Below, piece by piece: positions 35,109 through 44,533 of a DNA stretch of 64,000 bases. The notes below the pieces were generated by a model, which did not search any database, was not told the DNA's origin, and saw only the letters and a program-made list of their open reading frames with translations. Source of the stretch: Herpetosiphon gulosus (GTDB lineage: Bacteria > Chloroflexota > Chloroflexia > Chloroflexales > Herpetosiphonaceae); NCBI RefSeq assembly GCF_039545135.1, contig NZ_BAABRU010000011.1, positions 124,001-188,000 on the forward strand. Direction: 5' to 3'. Both the position numbers and the translations under genes were made by a program. The number at the start of each line of letters is the position of its first letter. Position 1 is the stretch's first letter.

Positions 35109-38100
35109 CTACTTGGTAATCATTGGTAGATAGATATTTGAGCCACGGCATTGGTTATTTTCAGCCATGAAGCTGATGTCATCAATGCTAAAGCGCACAA
35201 TATTAGCAGTCGAATTGCTGACCGAATCAATCCGCAAAACATGCTCACCTGCACTCAAATCGGTCAATGGAATCGTGACCTTGGCATAGCCATTGTCATA
35301 TTCGGTGTTGGCATCGCTAGCTCGGAAAATTTCCTCACCATCAAGGCTGAATTTGACGTAATCTTGGGTTCCACGCCCGTTGTGAGCGTAAATCGAGAGG
35401 TAGAACTCAAGCGTCGCATCGCCAGCGGTTGTGGTGAAGGTTTGTTGGGCATAAGCTGTTTCAGTTGTGCCTGCACGTGCGCCAAACCGCAACCAACTTG
35501 TACCAGTACGGGGCGTACCAGCACAACTTGAGGTGTAGCACAATGGTGGCGAAACATCACTAAATGAATTTGAGAAGGCTTGCCAATTCAGGCCACGCTC
35601 AAAACCACCATCGACAATGCTTTGGCCGGCTGGCTCAACCTCGATATTAAATACTTGGCTGGCCGTTAGGTTGCCGCTATCACGCACGGTTACGGTGATC
35701 GGGTATGTGCCAACTGCGTTGCTACAAGCACAATTGACATTAGCCTTCAAAATCCCAGCTTGGTTGCTGATGCTTACGTTTAAGCCAACTGGTGCACCAG
35801 CAGTGCTAACAGTCAACGCACCCGCCAAATCAAGATCGTCCGAGGCCGTGCCGATCGTGGCGCTGGTTGGCTTGCCTTGTTGTACCAACACATCGCTGGT
35901 GAGGAACAGACTTGGTGCAGCTGGGGTAGTTGGGCCATTACAGCTGTAAATCGCAAAATCGTCAATTGACCAAGTGGCTGAGCGATTTGGCGTTGGGGTA
36001 TCGCCAAGCGCGACCTTGAAGCGAAAGCGGATTGATTGCCCAGCTAAACTTGCTAAGTTCAAGCGGCTGGCGTTGTAGCCATTGCTATTGCCAACATACG
36101 CTTGTTCGCCCCCAAACGCGCCATCTTCGGCGATATTGGTTGGGCCGTTGAAGCTAAACAAACCAGCAGCTGACTGCCATGTACTACCATTGTTGGTGCT
36201 ATATTCCACGACACCTGCATCGATTGGCGCATAGAAATCATAGGCATGGCGGAAGTAGGCAAAGCCATTGGCAGGAACCGTGACACTCGCATTTTGGGTA
36301 AAGGCCGATTCTTCAACTGCTTGATTCCACCCATACACACCGTTATAGTTGGTTGCTGAGCCACTACCGCTAGTTGCATATGCCCCAACGATTGGCGCTG
36401 GATTGGTCGTCCAAGTTTCGGCGCTGCCACTCAAGGCACTTGCCGTCCAGTTGTTATTGGGCAAAGCCTCAAAATCGTCTTGGAAGGCATTAACTTGGGT
36501 TTGACCAGGGCTACAAGCTTTCATGTCAGGGGCTGGCGCGTTGGTTGGCTGAAGATCCATTTCGGTTGCCAAAATGGTTTTATTGACTTCAACACAATCG
36601 GCGGCGGTAATCCCATGACTGCCCGTCAGGCTGGTACAAGCTTGGCGCATGGCCGAAGCAAGGTCGGCATAATCGCTGCCCGAGGTCAACGAGCTAATTT
36701 GGGTTTCGTAGAATAAATGGGCAGTTTTGGTGATGCCAATTGAAGCAATCGTTTGGCCATTGAATGTATCACCATCGGTCAAAAGATAGGCAGCTTTATT
36801 AGCGACACCGCTGTTGCTATGGACTCCACCGCTATCAAGCAAATTAGGGTCGAGCACATACAATTCGCTCAACATGCGGTCAGGCTGATCGCCTTGGGTT
36901 GGGTCTTGCATATTGCGAATCCCGCCCAAATCTTCGCCCATAATCCAGCGCGTGGTTTCATCATCGTCGGCGCTACCATTGGTTTGATCCATGAACTCGC
37001 CGAAGATATCCGACATGGCTTCGTTGATCGCGCCTGATTGGAAGTAGTAGAACAGGTTCGAGGTATATTCAGTTACCCCGTGCGACAATTCGTGGGCTAC
37101 TACGTCGTCGGCAGCAGCAAAACCTTGGCCGTAGGTCATTTGGCGACCATTCCAGAAGGCGTTGCCATACGGGCAGCCCGCACCAGGTGGGCAGTGCTTG
37201 ACCAGTGAGATCAAGTTCATGCCGTTGTTGTCGATACTGTTACGGCCAAAGAACAAGTTGAAGAAATCGTAGGTATCGCCCGAATAATCGTAGGCGGCAT
37301 CGATATCGGCATCGCCACTAGCAGCCGAACCTTCGGTGCGTACATATTCGCTTGGTTGATCACAGTTGTTATTGGGATTATCGTCGTTATCGACAACGTT
37401 GTTATCGTTACAAACGAAGCGATTTTTGGCAAAGCCAATTTGATTGAAGCTTAAACTTACGTCGCCCGATTGAGCATTCACAAATACATATTCGCGAATC
37501 GGTTCGCTGCCGGTTGATTCAACCGTCACAAACCAAACCAAGCTGCTCTTTTGCAGGCCTGTGCCGCCCAACAAAGCTGGGTTATAAATTGCCAATTCGC
37601 TTTTGCTCACGTTCAACGCTGCCAAATTGACATCGTATTTGGTGGCAACCAAGTTTTGGGCAGTGTTAATTGCCTTGGCTTGGCTAATGTTGGCGTTGGT
37701 GCTCAAATTGAGATTTGGCAGCACTTCGCCGTTGATGCTTAGCAATTCGCCAGTTTGATTGACTTGAACTTGCAATTCACCAGCAATGACTGGTACGCCT
37801 TGGTAGCGCTGTTGATAGCGCACAACCTGGCGACCATCTTGGGTGGTGCTGGTTTTGGCAATCGTGGCATCGCTGGCTTGAGCTAAGCCAAACAAATTGC
37901 CATATTCAGCCAAATAGGTGTTGGCAATGTTCAGCGTATCAGCCCGATTCAAGCCAACTGGCTGATCGAGGGTTGTGCCAGCGGCTGCGCCAATCCAGCG
38001 CACATAGCCAGTTTGGCTGTGGCGGGCAACATTGGCTCCTTGGCTGAGCAAGCGATTGATTGGTGAATTGGTGGTGGGTGTTTGGGCATTGCTCCGGCTT

Positions 38101-38162
38101 AACGGCAGCATGCTCACAACAATTAATGCTGCTAGCAAACGCAGCATTCGCATTGAACGCAT
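35109..38162 (-). CDS. Secreted M4 (thermolysin-like) metalloprotease
   Basis: 1017 residues from ATG 38162 with AAGGAA upstream; a longer start at 38204 is unlikely. Signal peptide to about residue 27 (SRSNAQ). FTP/PepSY propeptide (about 50-250), then the catalytic domain with HELSH (His357, Glu358, His361) and Glu381 in AINEAMSD: the HExxH-19-E spacing of thermolysin. SGGVHSNSGVANKAAYLL carries the distal His. The C-terminal part has a jelly-roll-like binding domain, a cadherin/Ig-like stretch and a further jelly-roll, ending in NIYLPMITK. It degrades extracellular protein, in keeping with a predatory or saprophytic life. Confidence 0.93.
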   Translation of the reverse strand: MRSMRMLRLLAALIVVSMLPLSRSNAQTPTTNSPINRLLSQGANVARHSQTGYVRWIGAAAGTTLDQPVGLNRADTLNIANTYLAEYGNLFGLAQASDATIAKTSTTQDGRQVVRYQQRYQGVPVIAGELQVQVNQTGELLSINGEVLPNLNLSTNANISQAKAINTAQNLVATKYDVNLAALNVSKSELAIYNPALLGGTGLQKSSLVWFVTVESTGSEPIREYVFVNAQSGDVSLSFNQIGFAKNRFVCNDNNVVDNDDNPNNNCDQPSEYVRTEGSAASGDADIDAAYDYSGDTYDFFNLFFGRNSIDNNGMNLISLVKHCPPGAGCPYGNAFWNGRQMTYGQGFAAADDVVAHELSHGVTEYTSNLFYYFQSGAINEAMSDIFGEFMDQTNGSADDDETTRWIMGEDLGGIRNMQDPTQGDQPDRMLSELYVLDPNLLDSGGVHSNSGVANKAAYLLTDGDTFNGQTIASIGITKTAHLFYETQISSLTSGSDYADLASAMRQACTSLTGSHGITAADCVEVNKTILATEMDLQPTNAPAPDMKACSPGQTQVNAFQDDFEALPNNNWTASALSGSAETWTTNPAPIVGAYATSGSGSATNYNGVYGWNQAVEESAFTQNASVTVPANGFAYFRHAYDFYAPIDAGVVEYSTNNGSTWQSAAGLFSFNGPTNIAEDGAFGGEQAYVGNSNGYNASRLNLASLAGQSIRFRFKVALGDTPTPNRSATWSIDDFAIYSCNGPTTPAAPSLFLTSDVLVQQGKPTSATIGTASDDLDLAGALTVSTAGAPVGLNVSISNQAGILKANVNCACSNAVGTYPITVTVRDSGNLTASQVFNIEVEPAGQSIVDGGFERGLNWQAFSNSFSDVSPPLCYTSSCAGTPRTGTSWLRFGARAGTTETAYAQQTFTTTAGDATLEFYLSIYAHNGRGTQDYVKFSLDGEEIFRASDANTEYDNGYAKVTIPLTDLSAGEHVLRIDSVSNSTANIVRFSIDDISFMAENNQCRGSNIYLPMITK

Positions 38163-38472
38163 AAATCTTTCCTTACACACTAAACGAATAACGCTCAGCA
38201 TCACGCTATAAGGAAGAGTTGCCAGACCCCTCCCGATGCTACTTCATCCTCGCTCACCAGAGTTTCTCTCCGACCCGTTTTGTCAACCTCCCAAGAGCAC
38301 TAGATGATCATATCTGCAATAGCGTTTGGCGATTATAGCGCATTCTGGCAAAAATGTGCATAGATCTTAAGATCGAGTTACCGCCAAAATTAGCCCATTT
38401 TTTGAGATTTAGTCGCAATTAGTTGCTGATTTGGCTAAATGTTAGAGCGATATAAGAGCTAGCGCTGCCCCG

Positions 38473-38501
38473 TTGCTTGCTCTATCGCGGCGTGTTACAA
38501 T
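38473..38501 (+). promoter_or_regulatory. Promoter of hrcA
   Basis: -35 TTGCTT (38473-38478), 17-base spacer, -10 TACAAT (38496-38501) with an extended TG. Start near 38508, so CIRCE lies in the transcribed leader. Confidence 0.65.
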
Positions 38502-38546
38502 ATTCAGCGGCGTGCGGCGAGCACGCCAATCTTATAACTTACCGAG

Positions 38547-38573
38547 TTAGCACTCATCGGCCAAGAGTGCTAA
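38547..38573 (+). promoter_or_regulatory. CIRCE operator
   Basis: TTAGCACTC-N9-GAGTGCTAA is an exact match to the CIRCE consensus, the binding site of HrcA. It lies 13 bases before the hrcA start, giving autorepression and, if transcription reads through, control of the following chaperone genes. Confidence 0.97.
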
Positions 38574-38586
38574 AGCGAGGTGAGCG

Positions 38587-39651
38587 ATGAATCTCGAACT
38601 CAATGAGCGGCGACGACGGGTTCTTAAGGCGGTTATTCAACAATACATCGATACGGCAACGCCAGTAGCCTCGCAAGACCTTGCTAGGAGTTTGGGAGTT
38701 AGCTCAGCGACTGTCCGCAACGAAATGGCGGCGTTAGAAGATGCTGGCCTGTTGACGCATTTGCATACCTCGGCTGGGCGTTTGCCAACTGATGCTGGCT
38801 ATCGCTTTTTTGTCGAAAATCTGATGGATCGGGCAGCGCTTTCAACTCAAGAACAGCGCATGATCCAACATCAGTTTTATCAAATCCGCTCCGAATTGAA
38901 CCAATGGATTCATTTGGCAGCAGCGGTTTTGGCACGAACTGCCCAAACTGCGGCGGTGGTTACGCCGCCGCGAGCCTATGAGAGCCGCTTCAAACATATC
39001 GAGTTAATTTCAATCAACGATGCCTTGGTCTTGTTGGTGTTGGTGTTGCATGAAGGCTCGGTCAAGCAGCAAACCCTCCCCGCCGACCCCAATACAACCC
39101 AAGAGCAACTAAGCCGTATCGCCGGACGAATTAATGAGCTATGTCATGAAGCCTCGGCCAAGGCTATTGCCACCATCGCCCACAACCAGCCTGCCAACCA
39201 GCAGCCACTCAGCAATTTTGAAGTGCTGGTGATCGAGAGCGTGGCGCGGGCAATGCAACAATTCGAGGAGCATGTCAACGAATTAATTCATCACGATGGC
39301 CTGCTGGAGATGTTGCATCAGCCAGAGTTTGGCCAGGTGACCCGCGTGCGTGAGGTGCTTTCGATTCTCGAAGGCGGCACCATGCTTGAATCGTTGATTC
39401 CCCAAGCCTTGGCTTCGGATGGTGTGCAGGTGATCATTGGTGGTGAACATAGCCGCGATGAACTGCGCGACTATAGCGTGATTTTGTCGCGCTACGGAGT
39501 TAATGGCGATGTTGCTGGGGTGGTTGGGGTTTTAGGGCCGCGCCGTATGGCCTATCCTCGTTCAATCTCTAGCGTGCGTTATATCGCTGGGGTGATGAGC
39601 GATTTGATGGGCGATTTATACGGCGAACGCAAAATAGAACCATCAGAATAG
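38587..39651 (+). CDS. hrcA: Heat-inducible transcription repressor HrcA
   Basis: 354 residues; GAGGTGA before ATG 38587. N-terminal winged helix ([73 protein letters not shown]), then the regulatory domain with the family ending [59 protein letters not shown]. HrcA binds CIRCE when helped by GroE and releases it on heat stress. The CIRCE just upstream confirms the identity. Confidence 0.97.
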   Translation: MNLELNERRRRVLKAVIQQYIDTATPVASQDLARSLGVSSATVRNEMAALEDAGLLTHLHTSAGRLPTDAGYRFFVENLMDRAALSTQEQRMIQHQFYQIRSELNQWIHLAAAVLARTAQTAAVVTPPRAYESRFKHIELISINDALVLLVLVLHEGSVKQQTLPADPNTTQEQLSRIAGRINELCHEASAKAIATIAHNQPANQQPLSNFEVLVIESVARAMQQFEEHVNELIHHDGLLEMLHQPEFGQVTRVREVLSILEGGTMLESLIPQALASDGVQVIIGGEHSRDELRDYSVILSRYGVNGDVAGVVGVLGPRRMAYPRSISSVRYIAGVMSDLMGDLYGERKIEPSE

Positions 39652-39687
39652 GATTTCACCTGCTACCCTGTTTACGCGAGAAACCTA

Positions 39688-39734
39688 AACTCCCCTCGCC
39701 CGCCACAGTGGGAGAGGGGTTGGGGGTGAGGGAA
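39688..39734. repeat. MITE-like element, half copy C
   Basis: ACTCCCCTCGCCCGCC followed by ACAGTGGGAGAGGGG and GGGGGTGAGGG matches the right half of copy A (from 25310 on) with few changes. It lies between hrcA and grpE. Confidence 0.65.
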
Positions 39735-39785
39735 CCTAATTCTGTGATCATACAAGTTTGATCTTTACGGAGGTACGGAGTTCTC

Positions 39786-40301
39786 ATGACGGAAGAAGTG
39801 CAAGCACAATCAACTGACGATACCAATCCTCAAGGCGAAACCGAAAGCCTGAACGAACGGATCGCCACGCTCGAACGCGAAGTTGAAGAACACAAAACCA
39901 ACTGGATGCGAGCAATTGCTGATTTCAAAAATTACAAACGCCGCACCGAAAGCGAACGCGAGGAGTTGATTCGCAATGCTAGCGCTGGTTTGATGTTGAA
40001 ATTGCTTCCAGTGCTCGATGACCTGCTCTTGGCGATGGGTCAAATTCCCGCTGAAATTGAAAACAATCAGTGGATTGGCGGCGTTAAACAAGTACAACGT
40101 AAATTTGAAACGGTGCTTGAAGGCGCTGGCCTGCAACCAATTCCCGCCGTTGATGAAGAATTTGATCCGAATGTTCACGAAGCAATTATGTTTGAAGAGG
40201 GCGACGAAGCCCAATCAAACAAAGTTGTGGCCGAATTACGCCGTGGCTATAAGCTTGGCGAACGGGTCTTGCGTCCAACGGTCGTCAAAGTCGGCAAGTA
40301 G
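39786..40301 (+). CDS. grpE: Nucleotide exchange factor GrpE
   Basis: 171 residues; ACGGAGG before the ATG region. Acidic N-terminus and coiled coil (LNERIATLEREVEEHKTNWMRAIADFKNYKRRTESEREEL), then the beta domain with HEAIMFEEGDEAQSNKVVAELRRGYKLGERVLRPTVVKVGK, the family signature. It drives ADP release from DnaK. In the usual hrcA-grpE-dnaK order. Confidence 0.96.
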   Translation: MTEEVQAQSTDDTNPQGETESLNERIATLEREVEEHKTNWMRAIADFKNYKRRTESEREELIRNASAGLMLKLLPVLDDLLLAMGQIPAEIENNQWIGGVKQVQRKFETVLEGAGLQPIPAVDEEFDPNVHEAIMFEEGDEAQSNKVVAELRRGYKLGERVLRPTVVKVGK

Positions 40302-40314
40302 GAGCAACTAGATC

Positions 40315-40371
40315 AAAGCATCGTTTTAAGTGGCATTGCTGCCGTGATTGGCCGTCGCTTAGCGATGCTTT
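40315..40371 (+). other. Intercistronic hairpin between grpE and dnaK
   Basis: A 9-base perfect stem AAAGCATCG (40315-40323) and CGATGCTTT (40363-40371). No T-run follows. It could be an RNA processing or stability element that sets relative grpE and dnaK levels. Confidence 0.4.
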
Positions 40372-40397
40372 GTCGCTGTCTGTGGAGCACGAGCTAT

Positions 40398-42254
40398 ATG
40401 GGTAAAGTGATCGGTATTGACCTTGGAACAACCAATTCAGTGGTTGCGGTCATGGAAGGTGGCGAGGCGGTAGTAATTCCCAACGCCGAAGGCGCTCGCA
40501 CCACTCCTTCAATTGTTGCCTTGAGCAAAAACGGTGAACGCACGGTTGGCTTGGTGGCCAAGCGCCAATCGGTCACCAATCCCGAAAATACAATTTATTC
40601 GGTCAAGCGTTTTATTGGCCGTAAATTGGATCATCCCAGCGTCCAACGTGATAAAGATCTGATTCCCTACCGCATGACTAGCGCTCCCAATGGCGATGCG
40701 CGGGTCTTGATGGGTGGTCGTGATTATTCGCCGCAAGAAGTTTCGGCCATGATTTTGCAAAAACTCAAAGCCGATGCCGAAGCCTATTTGGGCGAGCCGG
40801 TTACGCAAGCGGTGATTACGGTTCCGGCCTATTTTGATGATTCGCAGCGCCAAGCAACTAAAGATGCTGGCAAAATTGCTGGCCTCGAAGTATTGCGGAT
40901 TATCAACGAGCCAACCGCCAGCGCCTTGGCCTATGGCTTAGATCGCAACACAAACGAATTAATCGTCGTCTATGACCTGGGTGGTGGCACCTTCGACGTT
41001 TCAATTTTAGAGCTTGGCGATGGCGTGTTTGAGGTTCGGGCCACCAACGGCGATACCCACCTCGGCGGCGATGATTTTGATCAAAAAATTATCGACTGGC
41101 TGGCAAGCGAGTTTCAACGCGAAAATAATATCGATTTGCGTAGTGACCGCATGGCCTTGCAACGTTTGAAAGAAGCTTCGGAAAAAGCCAAACAAGAACT
41201 TTCGAGCGTGCTGCAAACCGATATTTCGCTGCCATTTATCAGTGCCGATGCCAGTGGCCCCAAACACTTGAATACTACCTTGACCCGTGCCAAACTTGAG
41301 CAATTGACCGCCGATTTGGTCGAACGCACGCTCAAACCAATCAAACTGGCGTTGCAAGATGCTGGTTTGAAGCCAGGCGAAGTTGATGAAGTGATTTTGG
41401 TTGGCGGCCAAACCCGTATGCCCGCTGTTCAGGCCGCAGTCAAAAAATTCTTTGGCAAAGAGCCACATAAGGGCGTAAACCCCGATGAAGTGGTAGCGAT
41501 TGGCGCGGCAATTCAGGCTGGCGTGTTGGCTGGCGATGTGACCGATGTGTTGTTGCTTGACGTAACGCCATTAACCTTGGGCATCGAAACTTATGGCGGC
41601 GTGATGACACCGTTGATTGATCGCAACACCACGATTCCAACCAAGCGCTCGCAAATTTTCTCAACTGCTAGCGACAACCAAAATAGCGTTGAAATTCATG
41701 TGTTGCAAGGCGAACGGGCTGAAGCTCGACATAACAAATCCTTGGCGCGTTTTACCCTCGATGGCATTCCAGCTGCGCCGCGTGGTGTGCCACAAATTGA
41801 AGTTATTTTTGATATTGATGCCAATGGGATTGTTAACGTCAGCGCAACCGATAAAGCCACTAACAAAGAGCAAAAAATCACGATCACGCCTTCATCGGGT
41901 TTGAATGATGATGAAATTGCATCGATGATTCGCGATGCCGAAGATCATGCCGATAGTGATGCCCGCCGTCGTGATCAAATTGCGACTCGCAACAAAGCCG
42001 ATGGCGTGATCTACGCTGCCGATCGCATGTTGCGCGAAGCTGATGATAATGTTGATTACACTGCTCGCAATACGGTCGAAGATCGGATTGCGGCGCTACG
42101 GGCGGTGCTTGATGGCGATGATATGGAAACGATCAACAATCGCACTGCTGAATTGAGCGTGGCAATGCAACGGCTCAAGCCAGCGCCCGATTTTGGCATC
42201 GAGCCAGAAACGCCCAGCCAAGAACACGGCTCTGCCGACGAGGTGGAACTGTAA
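40398..42254 (+). CDS. dnaK: Chaperone protein DnaK (Hsp70)
   Basis: 618 residues from ATG 40398 ([18 protein letters not shown]); the longer frame from 40344 adds a leader unlike the family. Nucleotide-binding domain with [22 protein letters not shown] and [11 protein letters not shown]; substrate-binding domain with [18 protein letters not shown]; lid region to the end. ATP-driven folding with DnaJ and GrpE. It is somewhat shorter than E. coli DnaK because of a shorter C-terminal tail, which ends in [13 protein letters not shown]. Confidence 0.97.
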   Translation: MGKVIGIDLGTTNSVVAVMEGGEAVVIPNAEGARTTPSIVALSKNGERTVGLVAKRQSVTNPENTIYSVKRFIGRKLDHPSVQRDKDLIPYRMTSAPNGDARVLMGGRDYSPQEVSAMILQKLKADAEAYLGEPVTQAVITVPAYFDDSQRQATKDAGKIAGLEVLRIINEPTASALAYGLDRNTNELIVVYDLGGGTFDVSILELGDGVFEVRATNGDTHLGGDDFDQKIIDWLASEFQRENNIDLRSDRMALQRLKEASEKAKQELSSVLQTDISLPFISADASGPKHLNTTLTRAKLEQLTADLVERTLKPIKLALQDAGLKPGEVDEVILVGGQTRMPAVQAAVKKFFGKEPHKGVNPDEVVAIGAAIQAGVLAGDVTDVLLLDVTPLTLGIETYGGVMTPLIDRNTTIPTKRSQIFSTASDNQNSVEIHVLQGERAEARHNKSLARFTLDGIPAAPRGVPQIEVIFDIDANGIVNVSATDKATNKEQKITITPSSGLNDDEIASMIRDAEDHADSDARRRDQIATRNKADGVIYAADRMLREADDNVDYTARNTVEDRIAALRAVLDGDDMETINNRTAELSVAMQRLKPAPDFGIEPETPSQEHGSADEVEL

Positions 42255-42450
42255 TAGAAGGATGAAGGATGAATTATGAGGGATGAAACATACGAATTAT
42301 TAATTAGCAAGGTAGTTTGATTCTTCATCATTGAATATCTATTTTAGACATTAATAGCAGAACTTACATTACAAACCTAAGGCGTGAATGAATGAGGGAT
42401 AATTTCATAATTCATCCCTCATCCTTCATCCTTCTACATAAGGGATATGT
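42255..42450. repeat. Inverted repeat pair between dnaK and dnaJ
   Basis: GAAGGATGAAGGATGA-type module at 42257-42287 and its complement at 42404-42434, about 115 bases apart. They contain the same sub-blocks in different order, so they are only partly complementary. The first copy matches 53678-53710 almost base for base. No gene in the gap. Confidence 0.7.
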
Positions 42451-43587
42451 ATGGCAACCGAGGCAAAGCGCGATTACTACGAGGTTTTGGGTGTGGGCAA
42501 AAGTGCCTCACCTGATGAGATCAAGAAGGCCTACCGCAAGTTGGCCATGCAATATCACCCCGACCGCAACCCAGGCAACGTCGAAGCCGAGAATAAATTC
42601 AAAGAGGCGACTGAAGCCTACGAAGTGCTTTCCAACGATCAAAAGCGCCGCATGTACGATCAATTTGGCCATGCAGGTAGCAGCGGCCAAGGCTTCGACC
42701 CATTTGCGGGCTTTGGCGGTGCTGGCGGCGATCCATTCAGTACAATCTTCGATGCCTTTTTTGGCCAAGGTGCACGCGGTGGTAGCCGTGGTGGCACACG
42801 CCAAGGAGCCGATTTACGCGCCGATTTAGTCATTAGTTTTGAAGAGGCAATTTTCGGTACCGAAAAAGAGCTTGATTATCGTCGGCTCGAATCGTGTGGG
42901 CCTTGTGGTGGCAATGGTGCAGAGCCTGGCACTGAACCAACTCGTTGTCCCAAATGCCAAGGTTCGGGCGAAATGCGCGTTCGGACTTTCCTCAATATGG
43001 TTACGGTAACCACCTGTGATCAATGTAACGGTCGCGGCGTGATTATTCCGATTCCCTGTAAAACCTGCCGTGGCGAAGGCCGTGTTCGTGAAACCGTCAA
43101 GCGCAAACTAACCGTACCAGCGGGCGTAGACGATGGCATGCGGATTCGGATTGGCGGCGCTGGCGATAGCGGGCCAAGTGGTGGTTCAGCTGGTGATCTG
43201 TATGTCAACTTACGTGTGCAACCACACGATTTCTTTGTGCGCGAAGATAACAATATCTTGTTACAACTGCCGATTAATCTGGTGCAAGCAGCGTTGGGTG
43301 CACAATTGAATGTGCCGACTGTTGATGGCGATGAGCCGTTGAATGTGCCAGCAGGCACGCAGGATGGGACAGTCTTTACCTTGCGTGGCAAAGGCGTGCC
43401 CTATATTGATTCAGCGGGGCGTAATTTAGGTCGCCGTGGTGATCAAATGGTTGTGGTTAAAGTGCGTGTCCCAACCAAACTTAATGATGAGCAACGCGAA
43501 CTTTTTCAAAAACTAGGCGAAACTATGGGTATGGACCATTTTGAGCAAAAAGAACGCGGCTTCTGGAGCAAAATCTTCGGTAGTTAA
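42451..43587 (+). CDS. dnaJ: Chaperone protein DnaJ
   Basis: 378 residues; AAGGGA before the ATG. J domain (1-70) with His36-Pro37-Asp38, Gly/Phe-rich region (about 72-115), four CxxCxGxG-type zinc motifs ([32 protein letters not shown]), then the C-terminal substrate domains. Stimulates DnaK ATPase. It follows dnaK after a repeat-filled gap; no CIRCE is seen before it, so it relies on read-through or its own promoter. Confidence 0.97.
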   Translation: MATEAKRDYYEVLGVGKSASPDEIKKAYRKLAMQYHPDRNPGNVEAENKFKEATEAYEVLSNDQKRRMYDQFGHAGSSGQGFDPFAGFGGAGGDPFSTIFDAFFGQGARGGSRGGTRQGADLRADLVISFEEAIFGTEKELDYRRLESCGPCGGNGAEPGTEPTRCPKCQGSGEMRVRTFLNMVTVTTCDQCNGRGVIIPIPCKTCRGEGRVRETVKRKLTVPAGVDDGMRIRIGGAGDSGPSGGSAGDLYVNLRVQPHDFFVREDNNILLQLPINLVQAALGAQLNVPTVDGDEPLNVPAGTQDGTVFTLRGKGVPYIDSAGRNLGRRGDQMVVVKVRVPTKLNDEQRELFQKLGETMGMDHFEQKERGFWSKIFGS

Positions 43588-43602
43588 ACCATTTTGGTTA
43601 AG

Positions 43603-43632
43603 GGGTAGGGTGGGCTAACTAGCTACCTACCC
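43603..43632 (+). terminator. Weak terminator-like hairpin after dnaJ
   Basis: GGGTAGG (43603-43609) pairs with CCTACCC (43626-43632), with an outer GGTTAA/TTTAACC pairing. Only a short T-run follows, so efficiency is doubtful. Confidence 0.45.
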
Positions 43633-43714
43633 TTTGCACCTTTGGTTTAACCACTTTTTCACCCATTACTACTACTCACGATTAAATTCATGGGCAAAAA
43701 GTCGATTTTGCCTC

Positions 43715-43743
43715 TTGTAACTCGTGAATTGTTTTGGTACAAT
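43715..43743 (+). promoter_or_regulatory. Promoter of the CxxC zinc-ribbon gene
   Basis: -35 TTGTAA (43715-43720), 17-base spacer, extended -10 TGGTACAAT (43735-43743). The start should lie near 43750, giving a leader of about 120 bases. Confidence 0.65.
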
Positions 43744-43820
43744 AGATGCGTTGACATGGTTTGGTTCCTCACATTACCTCGGACTGAGTGGATATGCAAT
43801 CTCTTCCCTGAGCTTCGTGA

Positions 43821-43860
43821 CTCCAACCTGAAACAATTGGATACATTACCATAGTTGGAG
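43821..43860 (+). promoter_or_regulatory. Leader hairpin sequestering the Shine-Dalgarno
   Basis: CTCCAAC (43821-43827) is perfectly complementary to GTTGGAG (43854-43860), which contains the ribosome site GGAG, ten bases before ATG 43871. CCAA (43823-43826) could instead pair with TTGG (43837-43840) and free the site. This suggests translational control, perhaps by temperature. Confidence 0.5.
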
Positions 43861-43870
43861 AAACAAGCTA

Positions 43871-44284
43871 ATGAGCTTTACCGACAAGACGTTGAACTGC
43901 CGCGATTGTGGCAACGAGTTCGTATTTACTGCTGGCGAACAAGAATTTTACTCACAAAAAGGCTTTGACAACGAGCCAACTCGCTGTTCAAACTGCCGCC
44001 AAGCCCGCAAACAAAATCGCGGTGGCGGTGGCTACGAAAGCTCAAGCCGTGGCGGTGGCGGTGGTGGTTATAGCCGCAACAGCTATAGCTCAGATCGTGG
44101 CGGTTACAGTTCAGATCGTGGTGGTTACAGTTCAGATCGTGGTCAACGCGAAATGCACACCACTACCTGTTCATCATGTGGTGGCCCTGCACAAGTGCCA
44201 TTCGTACCACGTGGCGACAAACCAGTCTACTGCCGCGACTGTTTCCAAAGCCAACAATCATCATCACGCTCGAACCGCTGGTAA
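43871..44284 (+). CDS. CxxC zinc-ribbon protein with Gly/Arg-rich linker
   Basis: 137 residues. N-terminal zinc ribbon (DKTLNCRDCGNEFVFTAGEQEFYSQKGFDNEPTRCSNCRQARK, PF13451-like), then a Gly/Ser/Arg/Tyr-rich linker with three YSSDRGG repeats (about 70-92). The C-terminal ribbon is TTTCSSCGGPAQVPFVPRGDKPVYCRDCF, which resembles the CxxC-x17-CxxC domain (TIGR04272). RGG/Tyr-rich linkers often bind RNA, so an RNA-associated or stress role is plausible. It follows the heat-shock cluster, with its own promoter and terminator. Confidence 0.85.
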   Translation: MSFTDKTLNCRDCGNEFVFTAGEQEFYSQKGFDNEPTRCSNCRQARKQNRGGGGYESSSRGGGGGGYSRNSYSSDRGGYSSDRGGYSSDRGQREMHTTTCSSCGGPAQVPFVPRGDKPVYCRDCFQSQQSSSRSNRW

Positions 44285-44319
44285 GATTCTTGGGGAATCA
44301 ATCCTCATTCTTATAAGCA

Positions 44320-44356
44320 AAACCGCCGCTCTTTCTAAAGAGCGGCGGTTTTTTTA
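44320..44356 (+). terminator. Strong intrinsic terminator
   Basis: A 12-base stem CCGCCGCTCTTT/AAAGAGCGGCGG (44323-44334, 44337-44348) followed by T7. The clearest terminator in the window. Confidence 0.93.
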
Positions 44357-44533
44357 TGATCCTCCCAACCTCAGGCTAGTTCTTTAGTACGGATCACGGC
44401 GTAGTACTAGTGCTATCCTCGATTAGCTGCGTTATACTATAGCCCATACCATTTAACACTTTTTAGCCTGATTCTTAGAACAATAAAGCCGATTGGCTAG
44501 CTTTGTACAACCTCTTCCAACGGAGGTACTGGC

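Larger units (their letters stand above)
38205..38586. other. Divergent region between M4 protease and hrcA
   Basis: It holds the hrcA promoter (38473-38501) and CIRCE (38547-38573) for the plus strand. On the minus strand TATAAT at 38332-38337, with no good -35, is the best protease -10. That would give a leader of about 160 bases containing GGAGAG/CTCT and GATG/CATC stems; I could not match it to any riboswitch. Confidence 0.5.

Noticed and set aside
38163-38330. Riboswitch in the M4 protease leader
   Set aside because: I compared it by eye with SAM, c-di-GMP and TPP patterns and found no match; only short stems are present.
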